From Symsagittifera roscoffensis (lineage: Eukaryota > Xenacoelomorpha > Acoela > Convolutidae): DNA of 64,000 nt. Every line of letters begins with the position of its first letter. Position 1 is the stretch's first letter. The DNA lies in assembly GCF_963678635.1 (NCBI RefSeq), contig NC_087068.1:55026467-55090466 (forward strand), written 5' to 3'. Below the pieces are notes generated by a model. It was given only the letters and a program-made list of their open reading frames with translations. It had not been told where the DNA came from and did not search any database. Of the stretch, positions 45,152-58,500 are shown in pieces. The translations under genes and the position numbers were made by a program.

Positions 45152-47522
45152 CTAAACAAAAATAATCAACAACTTTTTACTATGTCCTTGAATATCAGAA
45201 TTTTGTAAATTGACTAATGTGTTTTGAATAATCTGTCATTGAAATCTTTTGTTTCTATTATATCTATATTAAAAATCAATAAAAAACAAAACAAAATTCA
45301 AAACTAAGCAAATTGAGAAAAGAAAAATTTTTTTTTGCCTGATTAAAACTAATGATTGTAAAACTACTGAAAAAATGAAACAATCTATTTTTTTTGTACA
45401 ATTTTTTTATATTTATTTTGATTTTAATTAGCTGGGACACTTTTAGTCTTTTTTGAGACCATAATAGTTTTGACCTTCAGCGTCTTCTTATTTTGAAAAC
45501 TTTAGTTTTTGCATAAAGATGGTTGATCTTACAGTTTTTTTAATTATTAAATAAAAACAACAGTATTATTCTAAGATTTTCCTGAGAAGATTTTCATAAA
45601 AAATTATAAAACTTATTCGGCCAATTTTTTGATCAATCAAATTGATTTTCTGAGCTCTCCCAAATAACTATACACACCCAATTTTGACCTTATTTTCTGT
45701 GCCGCAAAAAAAAGTCCAAAACTGGCGTTTTTAGACCCTAATTGCATTTTTGGGCCGATAAAAATTGCATTTTTTGGGCTAGTTTTCCACCGTCGAAATT
45801 ATACATCTAGAAAATATTTGAAAAATTGTCAGTCAGCCACAGAAAGAGAACTTAAAAAAACATTAAATGGGACCTTTGATGTCTGCAGGGGGGTCGAATC
45901 CCTGAGAAAGAAGAAAGATGGGGCATTTGACCCCGCCCTCTAATTCCGCCCCTGTCAATATTGAATTAAGATTCCATTTACCAGTTCGCTTTGAGACAAG
46001 AAGTGTTTAATAAGCAATTTAGTCTCTTCTTTGTCCAGCTGTCCATTTTTGTCCTGAAAACAGAAAACACTGCGCAAAAGCTTTGTTTCGTTATTTTTCA
46101 GCATAATGAATAAAAATCAAAACCAAATTACTTGCTCGAAAAAATTAAAATGCTAATTAATGGCTTCGACGACATTATTCGGCCATCGAGCAAGCCTGCT
46201 ATTTTATTTGGACTGATAATTTTTTTAACATTGATAGGAGGTTTGCAATTTTTTCACAACCTTAGTTTTGTATTGAACGATCAATTTACAAACTCGGGAA
46301 TTACAAAAATCTTCTATTGCAGAGAATTTTTATTGTGCCTCTTGATTCTTTTATATGAAAAGTATGTGTGTGGATAACGCTATATTCAAAATTTTAGGCT
46401 AATGTTTTGTCCATAAAACTGGCTCAGCGAATAAAATAAGAACTGAAAATTTTTTCTTCAGTTTCGATATTTATATTGTTTAAAACGCTTATCATAGAAT
46501 TTTCAAATATAAAAATTTTTGTATCATGAGCATTTTTGTGTACAATAAGCGTTTTCATGACCAATAAGTTTTTCATTCAATTGAAACCCAATATAACCCT
46601 CATTAAACTTGACTAAAAGCCCTTTTGGAAGGGTTTATGAAAAAAATTTAGCGGAAAAATGCTTATCATACTTTTTACTTAAAATGGAAACGTACGAAAA
46701 GCTGTTTTTTCGAACTTTTGGATGGAATTGTGTGATAAGAATTTTATATGAATTTATATGATTTATGGATTAATGATATAATTATTTCTTGAATAAATTT
46801 GTATGATATGCTTTTTTATTGTATTAAGGTAAGCCCTAGGGCTTTGTTTTATTTTTTTTTATTCTAATTTCTTTTAAAAAACCATGATAGTAAAACTTTT
46901 ATGTTTTCTGTGTATCGTACTATTAAAAAAATTTTTTTGAAGCATTTTCTTGATAAAGAAAAACTGAGTTTATATTTTTATAAAACTGTTTACTATGCGC
47001 AAAAACATTTCTATACACGTCAAAGTGACACAATGATTGTGTGTCCAGACAAACATAGTCGTATTTTTTTCGTTAGTCAACATTTGTCTTCGAAACAAAC
47101 TTATTTTGACTAAATATTACTTTCACCTGAAATTTTTATGCTTGTGAAAAGTTTTCGAATAAAAGAGCTCATATTAGAGAAAGAATTCACTTGTTTGCGA
47201 TGATGAATTTCTACAGTTATGGGGGTTTGGTGATTACCAATTAGGCCAATTTGGACTAATGACTTCGCGCAATTTATCCATTTTTTTTTCTATTAACGCG
47301 TTCCATAGGCAGGTTTTTAAACCGGCTCAACGATCATTCCAAATTGAATTGCGGCAAAGTAATTAATTACAAGCTAATCACGTAGTTTTACACTACTGTT
47401 ATCGTTTTTATTTTAACATGTATGACCTTGTCGAACTCGGTCATGATGTTGTCCACGATGCATTTCATGGCCGTCTCATCCTCCAGCAGACTCTTGATTG
47501 CTGCCTTTTCTTTCTCGCCAGC
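44996..47522 (-). CDS. EF-hand calcium-binding protein, last three exons
   Basis: Exons on the minus strand: 47522-47427 (32 codons), 46053-45982 (24 codons), 45151-44996 (51 codons and TGA). All junctions are phase 0 with GT-AG borders. The 47522 exon begins AGEKEKAAIKSLLEDE and ends MTEFDK, whose last two residues start an EF loop finished by the next exon: D-K-D-K-N-G-Q-L-D-K-E-E. The last exon holds a second loop, D-S-D-G-S-G-A-I-D-K-D-E. Both keep acidic residues at 1, 3, 9, Gly at 6 and Glu at 12, so both should bind Ca2+. The pair forms a calmodulin-like C-lobe in a small, probably cytosolic sensor or buffer. A stop just before the first exon shows an upstream exon exists; I could not find it. 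Subfamily unknown. Confidence 0.9.
45600..45954 (+). mobile_element. 5'-eroded hAT-type MITE in EF-hand intron
   Basis: Right end CTAATTCCGCCCCTG at 45940-45954 and GGGGGGTCGAATCCCTGAG match the MITE at 19096; the left end is eroded. It lies in the 830-base intron between the last two EF-hand exons. Confidence 0.7.
45982..46053 (-). CDS. EF-hand gene, middle exon with most of first loop
   Basis: Acceptor CTGTTTTCAG, 24 codons DKNGQLDKEETKLLIKHFLS and four more, donor GTAAAT. The intron cuts the calcium loop between positions 2 and 3. Confidence 0.9.
47427..47522 (-). CDS. EF-hand gene, first exon visible
   Basis: Acceptor GTTGTTGTAG, 32 codons with the entering helix (CIVDNIMTEFDK), donor GTCATA. 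It is higher in GC than surrounding DNA. Confidence 0.87.
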
Positions 47523-47677
47523 CTACAACAACTCTAAATTTGATTTCAATAATCCCATCAGGGCTAACCGCTAAAAATCCAATGAACGATGTCTGTCATC
47601 AAAAAGCAAACTCATAATACAGTGCTCATTTAAATTATCCGGACAAAATGAACAACACTTGAATTTGCAAACACGTT

Positions 47678-48295
47678 TTTCTCAAATTGGGTCAAGATTA
47701 GACAAAAAGTGAGGAGAACAAAAATTGCTTAGAATTTCATCAGAATTCATATGGGGCAATTTTTTATTCCGAATTTCTCAACCAAAGTTTTACCTCAAAA
47801 ATGGGTCATTTTGGATTTTCTAAATTAATCAAAAACTACGCGGAAACTACTTCGTTAATTGGAAAGAAATATACGTCATAAGAAGCCTCTTACACAGCCC
47901 AACAAAGTTCTAGAAGGTTTAAATCTCCAAAAACCTGAATAGAAGAAAAAAAATTACTTGATAGTCAATAAATGTGATTTTTAATATATAAAACCCTGAA
48001 TTTTTGCTTAAAAACAAATTTTACGCAATATGCGCAAACTTTTGCAGATTTAACCCCTCAAGAGCTTTGTTGGACTTCGTTGGACAGAGGCTTTTTTGAT
48101 ACATATTCCTCATCAATTCGCAAAATAGTTTCAGCGTAATTCTTGATTAATTGAAAAAAGCCAAGATAACCCATTTTTGGGGTAAAATTTGCTTGAGGTT
48201 TTCGGAGAAAAAATTGCATCATATTAATTCTGATGAAATTCTGAGCAATTTTGTTCTCCTTCTTTTTTTGTCTAATCTTGACTCAATTTGAGAAA
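47678..48295. repeat. 0.6 kb fold-back element
   Basis: The left arm (from TTTCTCAAATTGGGTCAAGA at 47678) is the approximate reverse complement of the right arm (ending ATCTTGACTCAATTTGAGAAA at 48295); arms are about 260 bases with a 100-base centre. Landmarks in both arms: AGAACAAAAATTGC, ATTTCATCAGAATT, AAAAATGGGT. No coding capacity. Confidence 0.82.
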
Positions 48296-48299
48296 TTCG

Positions 48300-50713
48300 G
48301 GTTATTTTTTACATTCAGTAAAAAATTATTAAAGATAGCAAAAAATATGTTTCGTGCACCAATAAAAATATCAAACAAAGACAGCCGGTGGCTAAGCAAG
48401 TAGCGCAAAATGTTCAGACCATATTCATGAAAAAATCTTATAAAAAGTTGTTAAATTTGTTTTTCTTCAAATGAGTGTTGTTTTATCGCTTTGTGTGATT
48501 CGAGAACCATGCAAACGCGTAGAGACTTAATGAATTAGACATAATCAACAAAGTTTGTGTTCAAAAATGAAAGACAAACAAAAACCACAAAAGCTCCAAA
48601 GAAAATATAAGTACACCAAGAAACCACTAAAATAAACAACCAAAATTACTTTTCTTAGTAGTAAAGTTAGGTTTTTTCATGACTAGAAAATAAAAATTTC
48701 AATTAAATTATTTTTCAAATAGCAATAGTTACTCGATCGGTTTACTTGCTCGAAATTGTGCTGAAGCAGTTTTAATTTTGTAATTTTTTTTGTAAATTAA
48801 TTCAAGACTGAAAGAGCTCTAACTTGGTATATCACTCGACCCATTCCAATAACTATGTTTGAGACCTATTTTTGCATATAAAAATATTTAAAATAACACA
48901 CAACGAATTCAAAGTTATTCCTCATTTTCATTGATGGGAACAAAAAAAAATTTTCCTTAAAATCTGCAAAAAACAGCGTGGAAAGCTTGCTGTTGAGCTG
49001 AAGCACTTCACAATAACAAATTAGACAAAAAACTTTTAGTTGTCCAAAACAAATTTGTTCATAGCGTGTGGTTTCATTTTAAAACAAAACATTACAGTAG
49101 AGCAGCAAAAATATTCTTTCAATCAAGAATCTGTTCGTGCAACAACCCGTTTAAAAGTTATTGATATCTTCAAAAAATATATATTACCAAAATTAACATT
49201 TTCTATGACGCACAAGAGCTAAGCAGTACTGCACCAGTTTTTAAACAGCAAAACTTCGGATTTTAGAACACTGGAAACAGGTCTGATTAAAGCAACCATG
49301 TTAGCGGTGCTGACAAATCTTTTTGACAATCAAATCTAACTAGTCTGAAATTCGAAGAGAGCGCATGGACTGTAAGTAATATACTTTTATAACACATTTT
49401 GAGATTTTTTAAAAAAAACTTTCAGTTTTAGGGCTACGCCGAGCTCTGAAGAAGCAAAATACATCTACACGATAGTATCTTTTTCAATCTGTTTTCAGAA
49501 CTTCCTGTTTTTTTATAATGAGATCAATAACATTTTGAAATTTTCAAACCTGTTTTTTTTTTCAACACTGGAAAAACTTTTTGGAATTTTCCTGATGCCA
49601 TTGAAAACACGACTTAAAAGGCTTCATTATGGTATACCATTCAACCTAGTACGATAATGATTTATGGTAGCTGATTTTTGCTTGGAAAGAAAAAAACAAC
49701 CGAATACAAAATTAGTCCTCATTTACAATGGTCGAAACAAAAAAAGAGTTCATATGCTTTAACAGAAATAGGAAATTTTTAACGAGAATATAACTTGCTA
49801 AATATTTTTTTTATATGTAGACACTTTTTTGCATTAAACTGATCGCATTTTTGTACAATGACCCAAAAACAAAAATTTTTTAAATTGAAAACTCTTAAAA
49901 CATATAATTCGTTTTCTACTTTTCATTTTTATCATAAAAGATGGTTGGAAAATTTTGTTGTTTTCTTCTACTCTTGTACGATTTCTTATCTAACAATGAT
50001 GAATCAATATTAAATTTTGACAACTCAGTAACTTTTCTTAGAAAAATTTTCAAAAAAAAAAAAACGATTGAAAAAAGTGAAATAAATGAGTCATTGTATT
50101 TGTTAAGATTAATGGATTTTTATAATGACAAAAATCTATGTAACGAGGTTACAAAACCTAAACAGATGTAGTGCGAAGATTAACCAGCTTTTGATGTGTT
50201 CAAAAACTTGCCTTTTTAGATGAGTTATGAGATTTTTTAAGCAAAATTGTGTAATTGGGCGTATATATTCAGGCTCCAAAATCAAGATCAAGTGGAACTC
50301 ATGTAAATCATTGTATAAAATTTCAAATAAAATTAAGTTTGATGAAAAGTTTTCAGCAAATTAGTCTTTAACAATCACTCTATCAAGACAAATACAAAAA
50401 AATTAAATTCTGATTGAATTCATGAATAGATTTACGCAACCAGCTGGTTCATTGATGTTAGAAATGAAGATTATTGCTGAGGAGAGAACTTTAACAAAAA
50501 AAATTGAGTTTAAAAATTACAATCGTTGAAAGTTCAGACCTTTTGGTTCGCTATGAATACTTTCAACTCAACTATTTTGTTTGCTATAATAGAACCGCAC
50601 CAGTAATTTTTAATCAAAAGTCAAAATTTTCAGATCATTTCAAGAAAACAATAAATGGTGCAATCAATGTTTCTAAGCTTGTTATGTTCTTTTTTTCCTA
50701 ATAGTAAATAGTT
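48300..50713. other. AT-rich intergenic DNA
   Basis: No supported exon or repeat boundary. The missing 5' exon of the EF-hand gene may lie here on the minus strand but I cannot identify it. Confidence 0.5.
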
Positions 50714-51227
50714 ATTGTTCCAATTGTTGTAACGAAAGTAACGGAATATTTGTGCATGGGGTGGTTTTTTTCCTTCAGACAAATTTCGACTTTACAACTA
50801 GCCATTTTTGACGGAACTTTTTATATCATTCAAAAAGTATCCTTTTCTTGAGCTTAAAAAAAGATTTACCTGTGATCCTTTTCCGTAAAGATATGGGGGT
50901 TTCAAGATTGCCATTCTGGCCAATTTGGTACAATTAATGCGCGATACAATTCGCGCTTTTAGCGCTTGAGTCGAGATTTAATCTGTCCTAGAAATTGTTC
51001 TAATTTGGTTGAAGGAATGTTTTTACCATAAATGATTTGCTATTAGGAGTAAAATCCATCACTCTGTACATTATATAGCGTGTGGGGGGATGATTTTAAC
51101 AAAAAAAATTTCAATTATAGAAAATGTCGTTTTACTCCATTACATTTAATTGTTTCATGTTACTTCTGCCTCATAGACATTAAAAGGCAGTTGAAGCGTC
51201 CAGGGCTTCGCCCTGATACGAGCAGTC
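50714..51227 (-). repeat. Hairpin-headed repeat, copy 3, reversed
   Basis: Reads on the minus strand from GACTGCTCGTATCAGGGCGA (51227) to GGAACAAT (50714), with the same landmark order as copy 1. The head hairpin CAGGGCGAAGCCCTG is perfect here. Confidence 0.82.
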
Positions 51228-52483
51228 TTGTTTAAGTAGGACACCATTCTATATTCAAAATGGTAACAATTCAAGTTGCATTTTTTCCCAGTTGCTTTAA
51301 TTTTCAAGATAACCATGAAACTCGGAAATGATTTTATTGAAAACATGTGAACAAAAATTGGAAAATAATTGCTGCTAAAAAAACGTTCGCTCCTTAAACA
51401 TGTTTTCTCGAAGTTTTTTAATGCAATTTTGCTTGGAGTTTATGCCATTTGTGAATATTTTCAATAGTATGCTGCTTAGGAATTAAAAAAGGTAATCAAT
51501 TGGGTGGTAATCGCTGAAAAACTTACCATATCAGAATGAAAAGTCGATGTGTTTTACTTTAACAACAGAAGCTAAATTTCTGACCAAACTTTCAAGCCTA
51601 GAGTGTTATCGAGTTAATAAAATAAAATGGTTGTTTCAAGTTTATCTAATAATGGTACTAAACTGCTTTCAACTATAACGCCACTAGACAATAGAAGATG
51701 GATAGACTTATGTAAATATTTAAAAATTCGGAAACTTGTTTCAACCGAGTCAGTTTAGAATTTAAAAGCGTATACCACATTTTAGTTTAAGAAAACGAAA
51801 CATTTTCATGTGTGTTGTTGTGCAACGGCTGCAACATCCAATTAATTGGCACAGTTTGCGAGTTTTTTATTTTCTATTTCATCAATCGAAGCTTTCTCTT
51901 GTTTTACTTTGCTACTTGCGCGATAGATGCTTCGATTAAACATGAAACAAAAATGCTTGCCTGCAAAACTTAATGACTTTAAAAAAAATTCAGAAACAAC
52001 GGATGTTTAAGACTACAAATCGTTTCTTTTATGCTGAATGACAAAATACAAGGAGCGTCAATTGCTTTGTTGTATTCTGAAAAAAATGTTTTAATACCGC
52101 TAAAAAGAAAAAGTTAAAAAAAGAAGTTAATTTATTCATCAATTTTTAGATCATCCAAAAGATATCGACTTTTGGTTTAATTGACGGGATCAAAACATGA
52201 TAAAGTTTATAGTTAACTCATGGAATCTAAAATTATCACTGCTTAAGTTTATTGCACCAGAGAAACGTCTTCCGATGTAGAATTTTCTCTTTTCAATATA
52301 TGAAAACTTTTTTTCAGATTTGAATCCACAATCTTGACCGTGTGAACTCTCTAAACAAGAAATCTCTCTAAACACGAAATGGTTTTCGAGATTGTTGAAA
52401 AACTATCTTTTTCACGGAACTCGAGCTTTGAAAAAAGTCAGACTGTTTTTCAGCTCATGAACAAAAGCTTAATTGTTTTAAAA

Positions 52484-52580
52484 ATGTTTCTTCTTGGAGT
52501 TTATTCTGTAATCGAAGTTCTACTTTTCTTGACTCCTAAAGCAGTTATGGGTGCGCATTCACCGAAGGCTCAAATCACAG
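52484..52580 (+). CDS. Protease exon 1, signal peptide
   Basis: ATG 52484: MFLLGVYSVIEVLLFLTP then KAVMGAHSPKAQIT and a split codon G, donor GTAGGG. An in-frame ATG at 52457 (MNKSLIVLK) would give a longer, also plausible signal peptide; the start is undecided. Confidence 0.75.
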
Positions 52581-55500
52581 GTAGGGTATGAACATAAATG
52601 AACAAAATTAAACGCAATTGCAGGTTTTTGCTCTCTAAAAGTCTAATTTTAAGAACTATTTTAGACAATATTTACTTTGAATTTTAACAAAATTTACTTT
52701 GACCGACAGCAAATTATCTGAACTACCTCTAAAGTCTCAATTTTTAACTTGAAACACTTGCCAGTTTTTTCCGCGTCAGATTTCTAGTTGATAATGCCAG
52801 TTTTCATCCAGCGCACTAGATTTTTCAGAACGCGTGAAATTGTAAGAAACCGCTGAGTTTAGGATGTAAAACAGATTAGTATTGTACACAATGGTCCTTA
52901 GAGCTAGGTTTATTGGAGAGCAATAACTAGTGTAACAAGCTTCTTGAAGATATACTTGTTTCTACGTTTCTACACAAGCGGACAAAGTTTAGCGCAATTT
53001 CAGGATGTTACTCACTAAAATGCCTATTTTCAATGTCCGTTTTGGACAATTTAATTCAATTTTCTTTGAATTTTTTCTATAAAGCAAGATGATACGATCA
53101 AAGCTACCCTTTAAGAAACTATCATTATTTGGTTTCAATGACTTACCAATGTAACCCGGGTCTGAAAATGCCAGTTTTCCTCATTTTCACTAAAACTTGT
53201 ACTTCTCGTGAAAAAGTATTACACGTACGAGTTTATTAGTGTTTCACTCCGTTTATTCAAAAAAGCATTTGCAACGATGTAAAATTTAGTGCTAATCAGA
53301 AAAACTGGCCTTTTCAGAATCGGATTACATTGATAAGTCATTGAAACCAATTGTTGATAGTTTCAATGAGGATAGTTCTGATCATATTCTCTTGCTGTGT
53401 GTAAAATTTTCAATGAAAATCGAAGTAAACGTCGTCCCAAAAATTAAATTAGTCATTTTAGAGAGTAAATTCCTGAACATGCCCTTATTTTTGTCCAATA
53501 GTGTATTTTCAGAGTTAACAAAAATTCAAGCTAATTTTGCAGAATTTGTTTTAGGCGGCAGAGAAGTTAAGAATGCGAGCGCTTATCCTTTTTATGTCCA
53601 TATGGCACTGTGAGTATGAATTAATGTAATAGCTATTCAAACTAAAAACTTTTTTTGGTTTTCAGGCGAACAAAACAAAAAAAAATGGATGTAATTGGAA
53701 TGGCTCAGAAATATTCGACTCTTAACGCCTGAAAAAAACCGACAGATCTCTATAAAAGAAAAAAACAAATAAATTAATGGAAAAAAATCTAAAACGTTCA
53801 AGGTTTTACTCCTTAAAATGTTTAGTCTTACAAACAATTCGGCAATACTCAATTTTGCACGTCAACCGACAGCAAATTATACTGGACGACATTGAAAAGG
53901 CATCATATTAAAAGTCGCTCAAACCTTTTCTAAAAACGGTTGATAAAACCGTGAAGTCTTATAAGCTAGCACTTTTACAGCAAATTTGATTACATTTCAG
54001 CAATTGTTTTACACTAGTGGACAATATTAAGTGCAAATTCAGGTTTTTGTTCTCTAAAGTGCCTGTTTCCAATGTCCTTTTTGGACTACTTTTACTTCGA
54101 GTTTCAGGAAACTTTCATTACGAGGCCAAAGTAAGCACTGGACAACAGTTTCGAGTCTGAATGTTCCTGAATTCCAGAGACAGTCTTTAAAACATATCAA
54201 AGAAAATGAAAGAAAAAAAAGATGAACAAAGGAAGCGTCCTTGTTGTTGAATCCGCTTACAATTCACAAAATATACAGTTTAACGTCGTAATGTTTTACA
54301 TAGCCAAGAGCAAATGATCAGAGCTACCATCTATTAATTTCTCAAAATTTTAAAGCTTTACTAATGTAATCCGGGTCTGAAAATGCCATATTTCCTCATC
54401 TGCACTAAATTTTGCATCGGAGTGAAGTTTTTCTCAAATAAGCGGAGTAAAAAAGCCGCTCATGCGACGTGAAACACTCTCAGCGAGAAAATTGAAATAA
54501 TCAGTGTGAAATTATTACAAAGCTCGGCTGTTACTTATTTTTTCACGTGGATTGAAAAATTTACTTTAGATGAGGAAACTTGGCTTTTCAGACCCGAATG
54601 ATCTTGCTGAATCTTCGAAACCAAATTTTGATAGTTTCACGGATGGCAGCTTTGATGAATTTTTCTTGGTCTAAGTAGAAAAATTGCTGACTATCGAAGC
54701 AAATTTTGTCAAAAAAGGACATTGAAAACAGGCATTTTAGAGAGAAAGAATCTGAATTTGCGCTTAATTTTGTCAAATAGTGTACATTTAAGTTCTTACT
54801 AAATTCAAGTTTCATTGCACCTTTGAAAGAAAACTAAGCCTGAAATCATCCACGAAAATTTTTTTTTTCAACAAAAAAAGGTATGTATATGGCTTTACCT
54901 TCAATCTTGTTTCATTTGTTGACCTAATAAAAATGCAATTTATTTTTCTGATTTTTGAATAAATCATGAAGCTAGATTTAGTTCCAACAACAAATTAAAT
55001 AAACAAATGCCTTTTCTACGTTACTTGTTGCCTAATTTTTTAGGGCTTAGTTTATAGGCAACGTGTCAATTTTTGTTGTTATCTATCACTGCATGGTTTT
55101 TGCAAATTTTCAAATCATTCTTTTAAAAACGTTTTTGGCTCATAGAAAATTATCCTTTCTGAAAGTCTCGATTTGCAACAGTTTTTTTTCCGGTTCCGAT
55201 AATTGCTTATTATGACTATTCAGACTAAATTTATCAGAAAGCGTGAAATTATAAAAACAAAACTTATTTCAAAAAAATTGTTACTCTGAACAAGTCATTT
55301 TTATCACCTGGAATTTTTCGCATCGCATGAATAAACTTTTTTCTTCGCTTATACCAGAAAGAGTTTAATCCAATGCAAATTAGTGCAGATGGTTAAAACT
55401 GACGTTTTTAGACCCAAACAAACTGATAATTCATGAAAACAAGGTTTAGTATTTTCGAAGAAGGCAGCCCGAAAATTTTCTGCTGGTATAGTAATTTATT

Positions 55501-58500
55501 TTGATTAAAATCGTAGCAAAAATTATACAATTCACCTAACACTTTTTGTGAAATTTGCTAGTTGAAACGTCGAAACTTGTCTGGAGAAAAAAACCACTCG
55601 AGCGCAATGATCTATCCCTTCCGTAGTGAGGTATTCGATCTCAGTAAAATTTAATTATTAATTGAGACACTTTTCTTGCTAGAACATATTACTGACTACT
55701 AAATGTAATTTGTACCAAGGTTTTGTTAAAGTAATAAAAGAAATTTGCATTTTCAATATAAATTTTAACATCAAAAGTTAGATTTATTCTGATTAAAAGT
55801 CGATGAACATAGTTCAAACTTTAATATAGGTGGTGACAATTTCTTATCTGGAAAATCCTAAAATTTATTCAAGCTCAAGTTTGGTTTTTGCTGTTTAAAT
55901 CATTATTTCTTTTTCTTATTTCAGTTCATTTCCTATCTATAAAGAAGGCAAACTCCACAATCAAAGAGTAAATGTGTAAAAGTCACTAAATACCTGATCG
56001 ACTTCTTATTTCAAAATTGGTGTTTGAAATTTCGACTTCCCAAATTGAAGAAATTTGTATCTGAATTTTCTCATTTTGGATTTTTTTAACCAAAAAAGTG
56101 TCAGTCATAAATTGTTCTAGAATTTCTTTTTTTCTTAAGTGCTTCTTTTTTTAAAACTCGAATATAGGAATTTTTTCCAAATAGAAGAGATATATAGATC
56201 ACTGAAGGTTACGTCACGTTACTGCTAGTGCAGTAGCATTATCACACACCTTCTGAAGAAATTCCTACATTTTTGGAATTAATTTTTAAAGAACAATAGG
56301 AGTTTTTAATCTCAGTTTTGAAAAGATCAAGTTCAATTGCAAAATTTTTGTTGTCTAAATTTTTTCCTCGATGTCCAGCCAGTTCTATTCTCCAACTGGA
56401 ATTCCAGTCTAGTCCCTTGTCTAGAGTAGCGTATTCGAACTGTCGGCTGAATAGGTGTCTTTCCAGTAGCCCCAGTCGCGTTTCAATTGGTCTATCATTT
56501 CGTGTCTTAAAGCAGATTAAACGTCTCCTGTTTTCTTGTAGGGCCGCCTTTAGAGAAGCCCCCTGATATATCTTCTTGCGAAGTATTTTTTTATCGAATG
56601 CTTTACTGGCTCGCCAAAACGTTGGGGTTCCTTACTTTTCGTTTGTCGGGAGTTTCTTCTGACCCCGGTGTGTTCAAAGGTGGAGTTGTCAGATGCGCCT
56701 GTTGGAGGGTCAAATCGTTCATCTCTTTCTCCCGCGGATTGCTATGTTCCTCTTAGTTTGTCTGCTAATTTTTGCACTCCCCCTCTTTATCACTTGGCTT
56801 GCTCCGCCATGTTTTCTCATTCAGCTGGCGCTAAATCCCGATTTTGGAAGGTGTCTAAGATGTCCTCCGGTTTAGTGGACTTATCCATTTTCTTCAGTTT
56901 CTCCTTTTGCTTCCGGGGCGTTGTTTCCGGGGCGCTGAACTGGATGGCGCCATCTTGGCTTTATCGCCTTATTCTGTGTCGGATTCCCTGGCTGCCGTCG
57001 CAGCCTTTTCTTTTCTGGCTTTCGAACATTCTTTTTTCTCAACCTTTTTCAATACGACCTCTGCTTGCGTTTTTGGTCCGCTTGACGTTCCCGGTCCTCC
57101 CTTGTTTGTCTTAGCCATTTCATTGCTAGATTTAGTCTCCAGACAGCTCCTGTATCCTTAGAGATGACTATTGTTTGGCTCTGATGAAATCGTTCTTCGC
57201 GGAACAACGAGTCGGCCTGCTGCGCCTACAGTTGCAGTTCCTCATCCGAATCGCTATACTCCAATTTCCAAGGTGAATTAAATTTCTGGACTTTTTTCCG
57301 TGGCTTTGTTGATGAGCTCCTACTCGAGCATTTTGACGGCTCTGGTTGCAGATGAATCTTCGCTTACGCAATATCCGATTGGCGGTAGATTGAACCTGCG
57401 GATGATTTCATCGTCGAACCTGTCTCGGACGCTATCTTTCCTTTTAAAGGTTTCGTGAGTGCCTGGCCGCTTTTTCTAAGATCATCTTTCCGGAAAATCG
57501 TCTTCTTCGGCGAGGGAGAGTTCTTCTCCTCCTTGTCCTTAATGATTCCCTTCTCCCAGGAGTAGATCAATTTTTTTCTTAGTTCGGGATTAGAATGTCC
57601 AGCTGCATCCACAATTCGTCGTAAGTCGTTCTTTGTGGCGTCTCTGCGCTCTTCATTTTATCTGATATTTACTTCCAATAGGTCCATTAGGTGTTGTGCT
57701 AAGTTGTTGTTTGTACATCGAACTTGTGTCTCTGCTGATGGACCCTTTTTTGACAGTTTTTAGGTTTTCCCTGGGTTTGGATTTCTTCTTTTAGTAGTGG
57801 TCGGATTTTTTTGTGATACTCGCCGCTTTTGGTATAAAATTTGATAGACGATTTGTACTATCATAAAATGATCCCAATTGTTTAAATGATTTAGGTGAAT
57901 TGAGGTTCTGAAAGGCCTCTGTTTTTGTGAACTTTGGTGTAGTCCCCATTTCCGATAGGTAGTGATCTAACCAATCGACCTCAATTTTGACAAATCGCAA
58001 ATAAAATTTTTCAGTGCCAGATTTTCCTGAACTAGGTTTTCTAAGACTTTTTCCGCAAATTTTGCCTGTTCTGTTTCTTGTTTTTTATCTTTAGGATAAA
58101 CAAATCACGAACTATTTCGTCCTCCAGAGACCCAACTCTGATCTTGCTGCTTGTGCAGTCAAGGCCGCGTGAAATGCCTCTAATACTTCTCCCTGTTCCT
58201 GAATTCTCGCGAGGAGTTTGTTTCTTTCGTATGTTACGCATTCACTTTTCTGGAAAAAATCCGATGCTGGCTCGATAATTTCCTGGAATGACAATTTAGA
58301 TACCTCCACGTGTAGGTTCTTTTGTAGGATCCTCTTCTTTACTTTCGTTCCCACAGAAAGGAATAGTCTGGATACGACCTTCTTTTGTACCTGGTTGTAA
58401 AATTTGCTATGACCAACTCTTGGTTCTCGTGCTCTTCTCTCTTCGTTCTCAAGTGTCACTCTGTATTTGGCTAATTCGTAAAATAAATAAAAGTTAATTT

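Larger units (their letters stand above)
56310..58480 (-). mobile_element. Broken Ty3/Gypsy-like retroelement, minus strand
   Basis: A GC-richer block with minus-strand gag-like (58459-58080) and RT-like (58000-57791) fragments, then further charged frames (57612-57364, and from ATG 57115). Order fits an element with most of protease and RT deleted. Frameshifts and stops throughout. The tail 57115-56310 is not recognised; it begins MAKTNKGGPGTSSGPKTQAE and is soon broken. Confidence 0.7.

Noticed and set aside
53341-53542. Upstream part of a 90-codon frame ending in protease exon 2
   Set aside because: This part is fold-back repeat sequence; a good acceptor at 53541-53542 and phase agreement support the exon starting at 53543.
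56668-57114. 148-codon plus-strand frame
   Set aside because: It is the shadow of minus-strand retroelement sequence (frames starting at 57115); its Leu/Phe/Ser-rich composition is that of a reversed Lys/Glu-rich frame.
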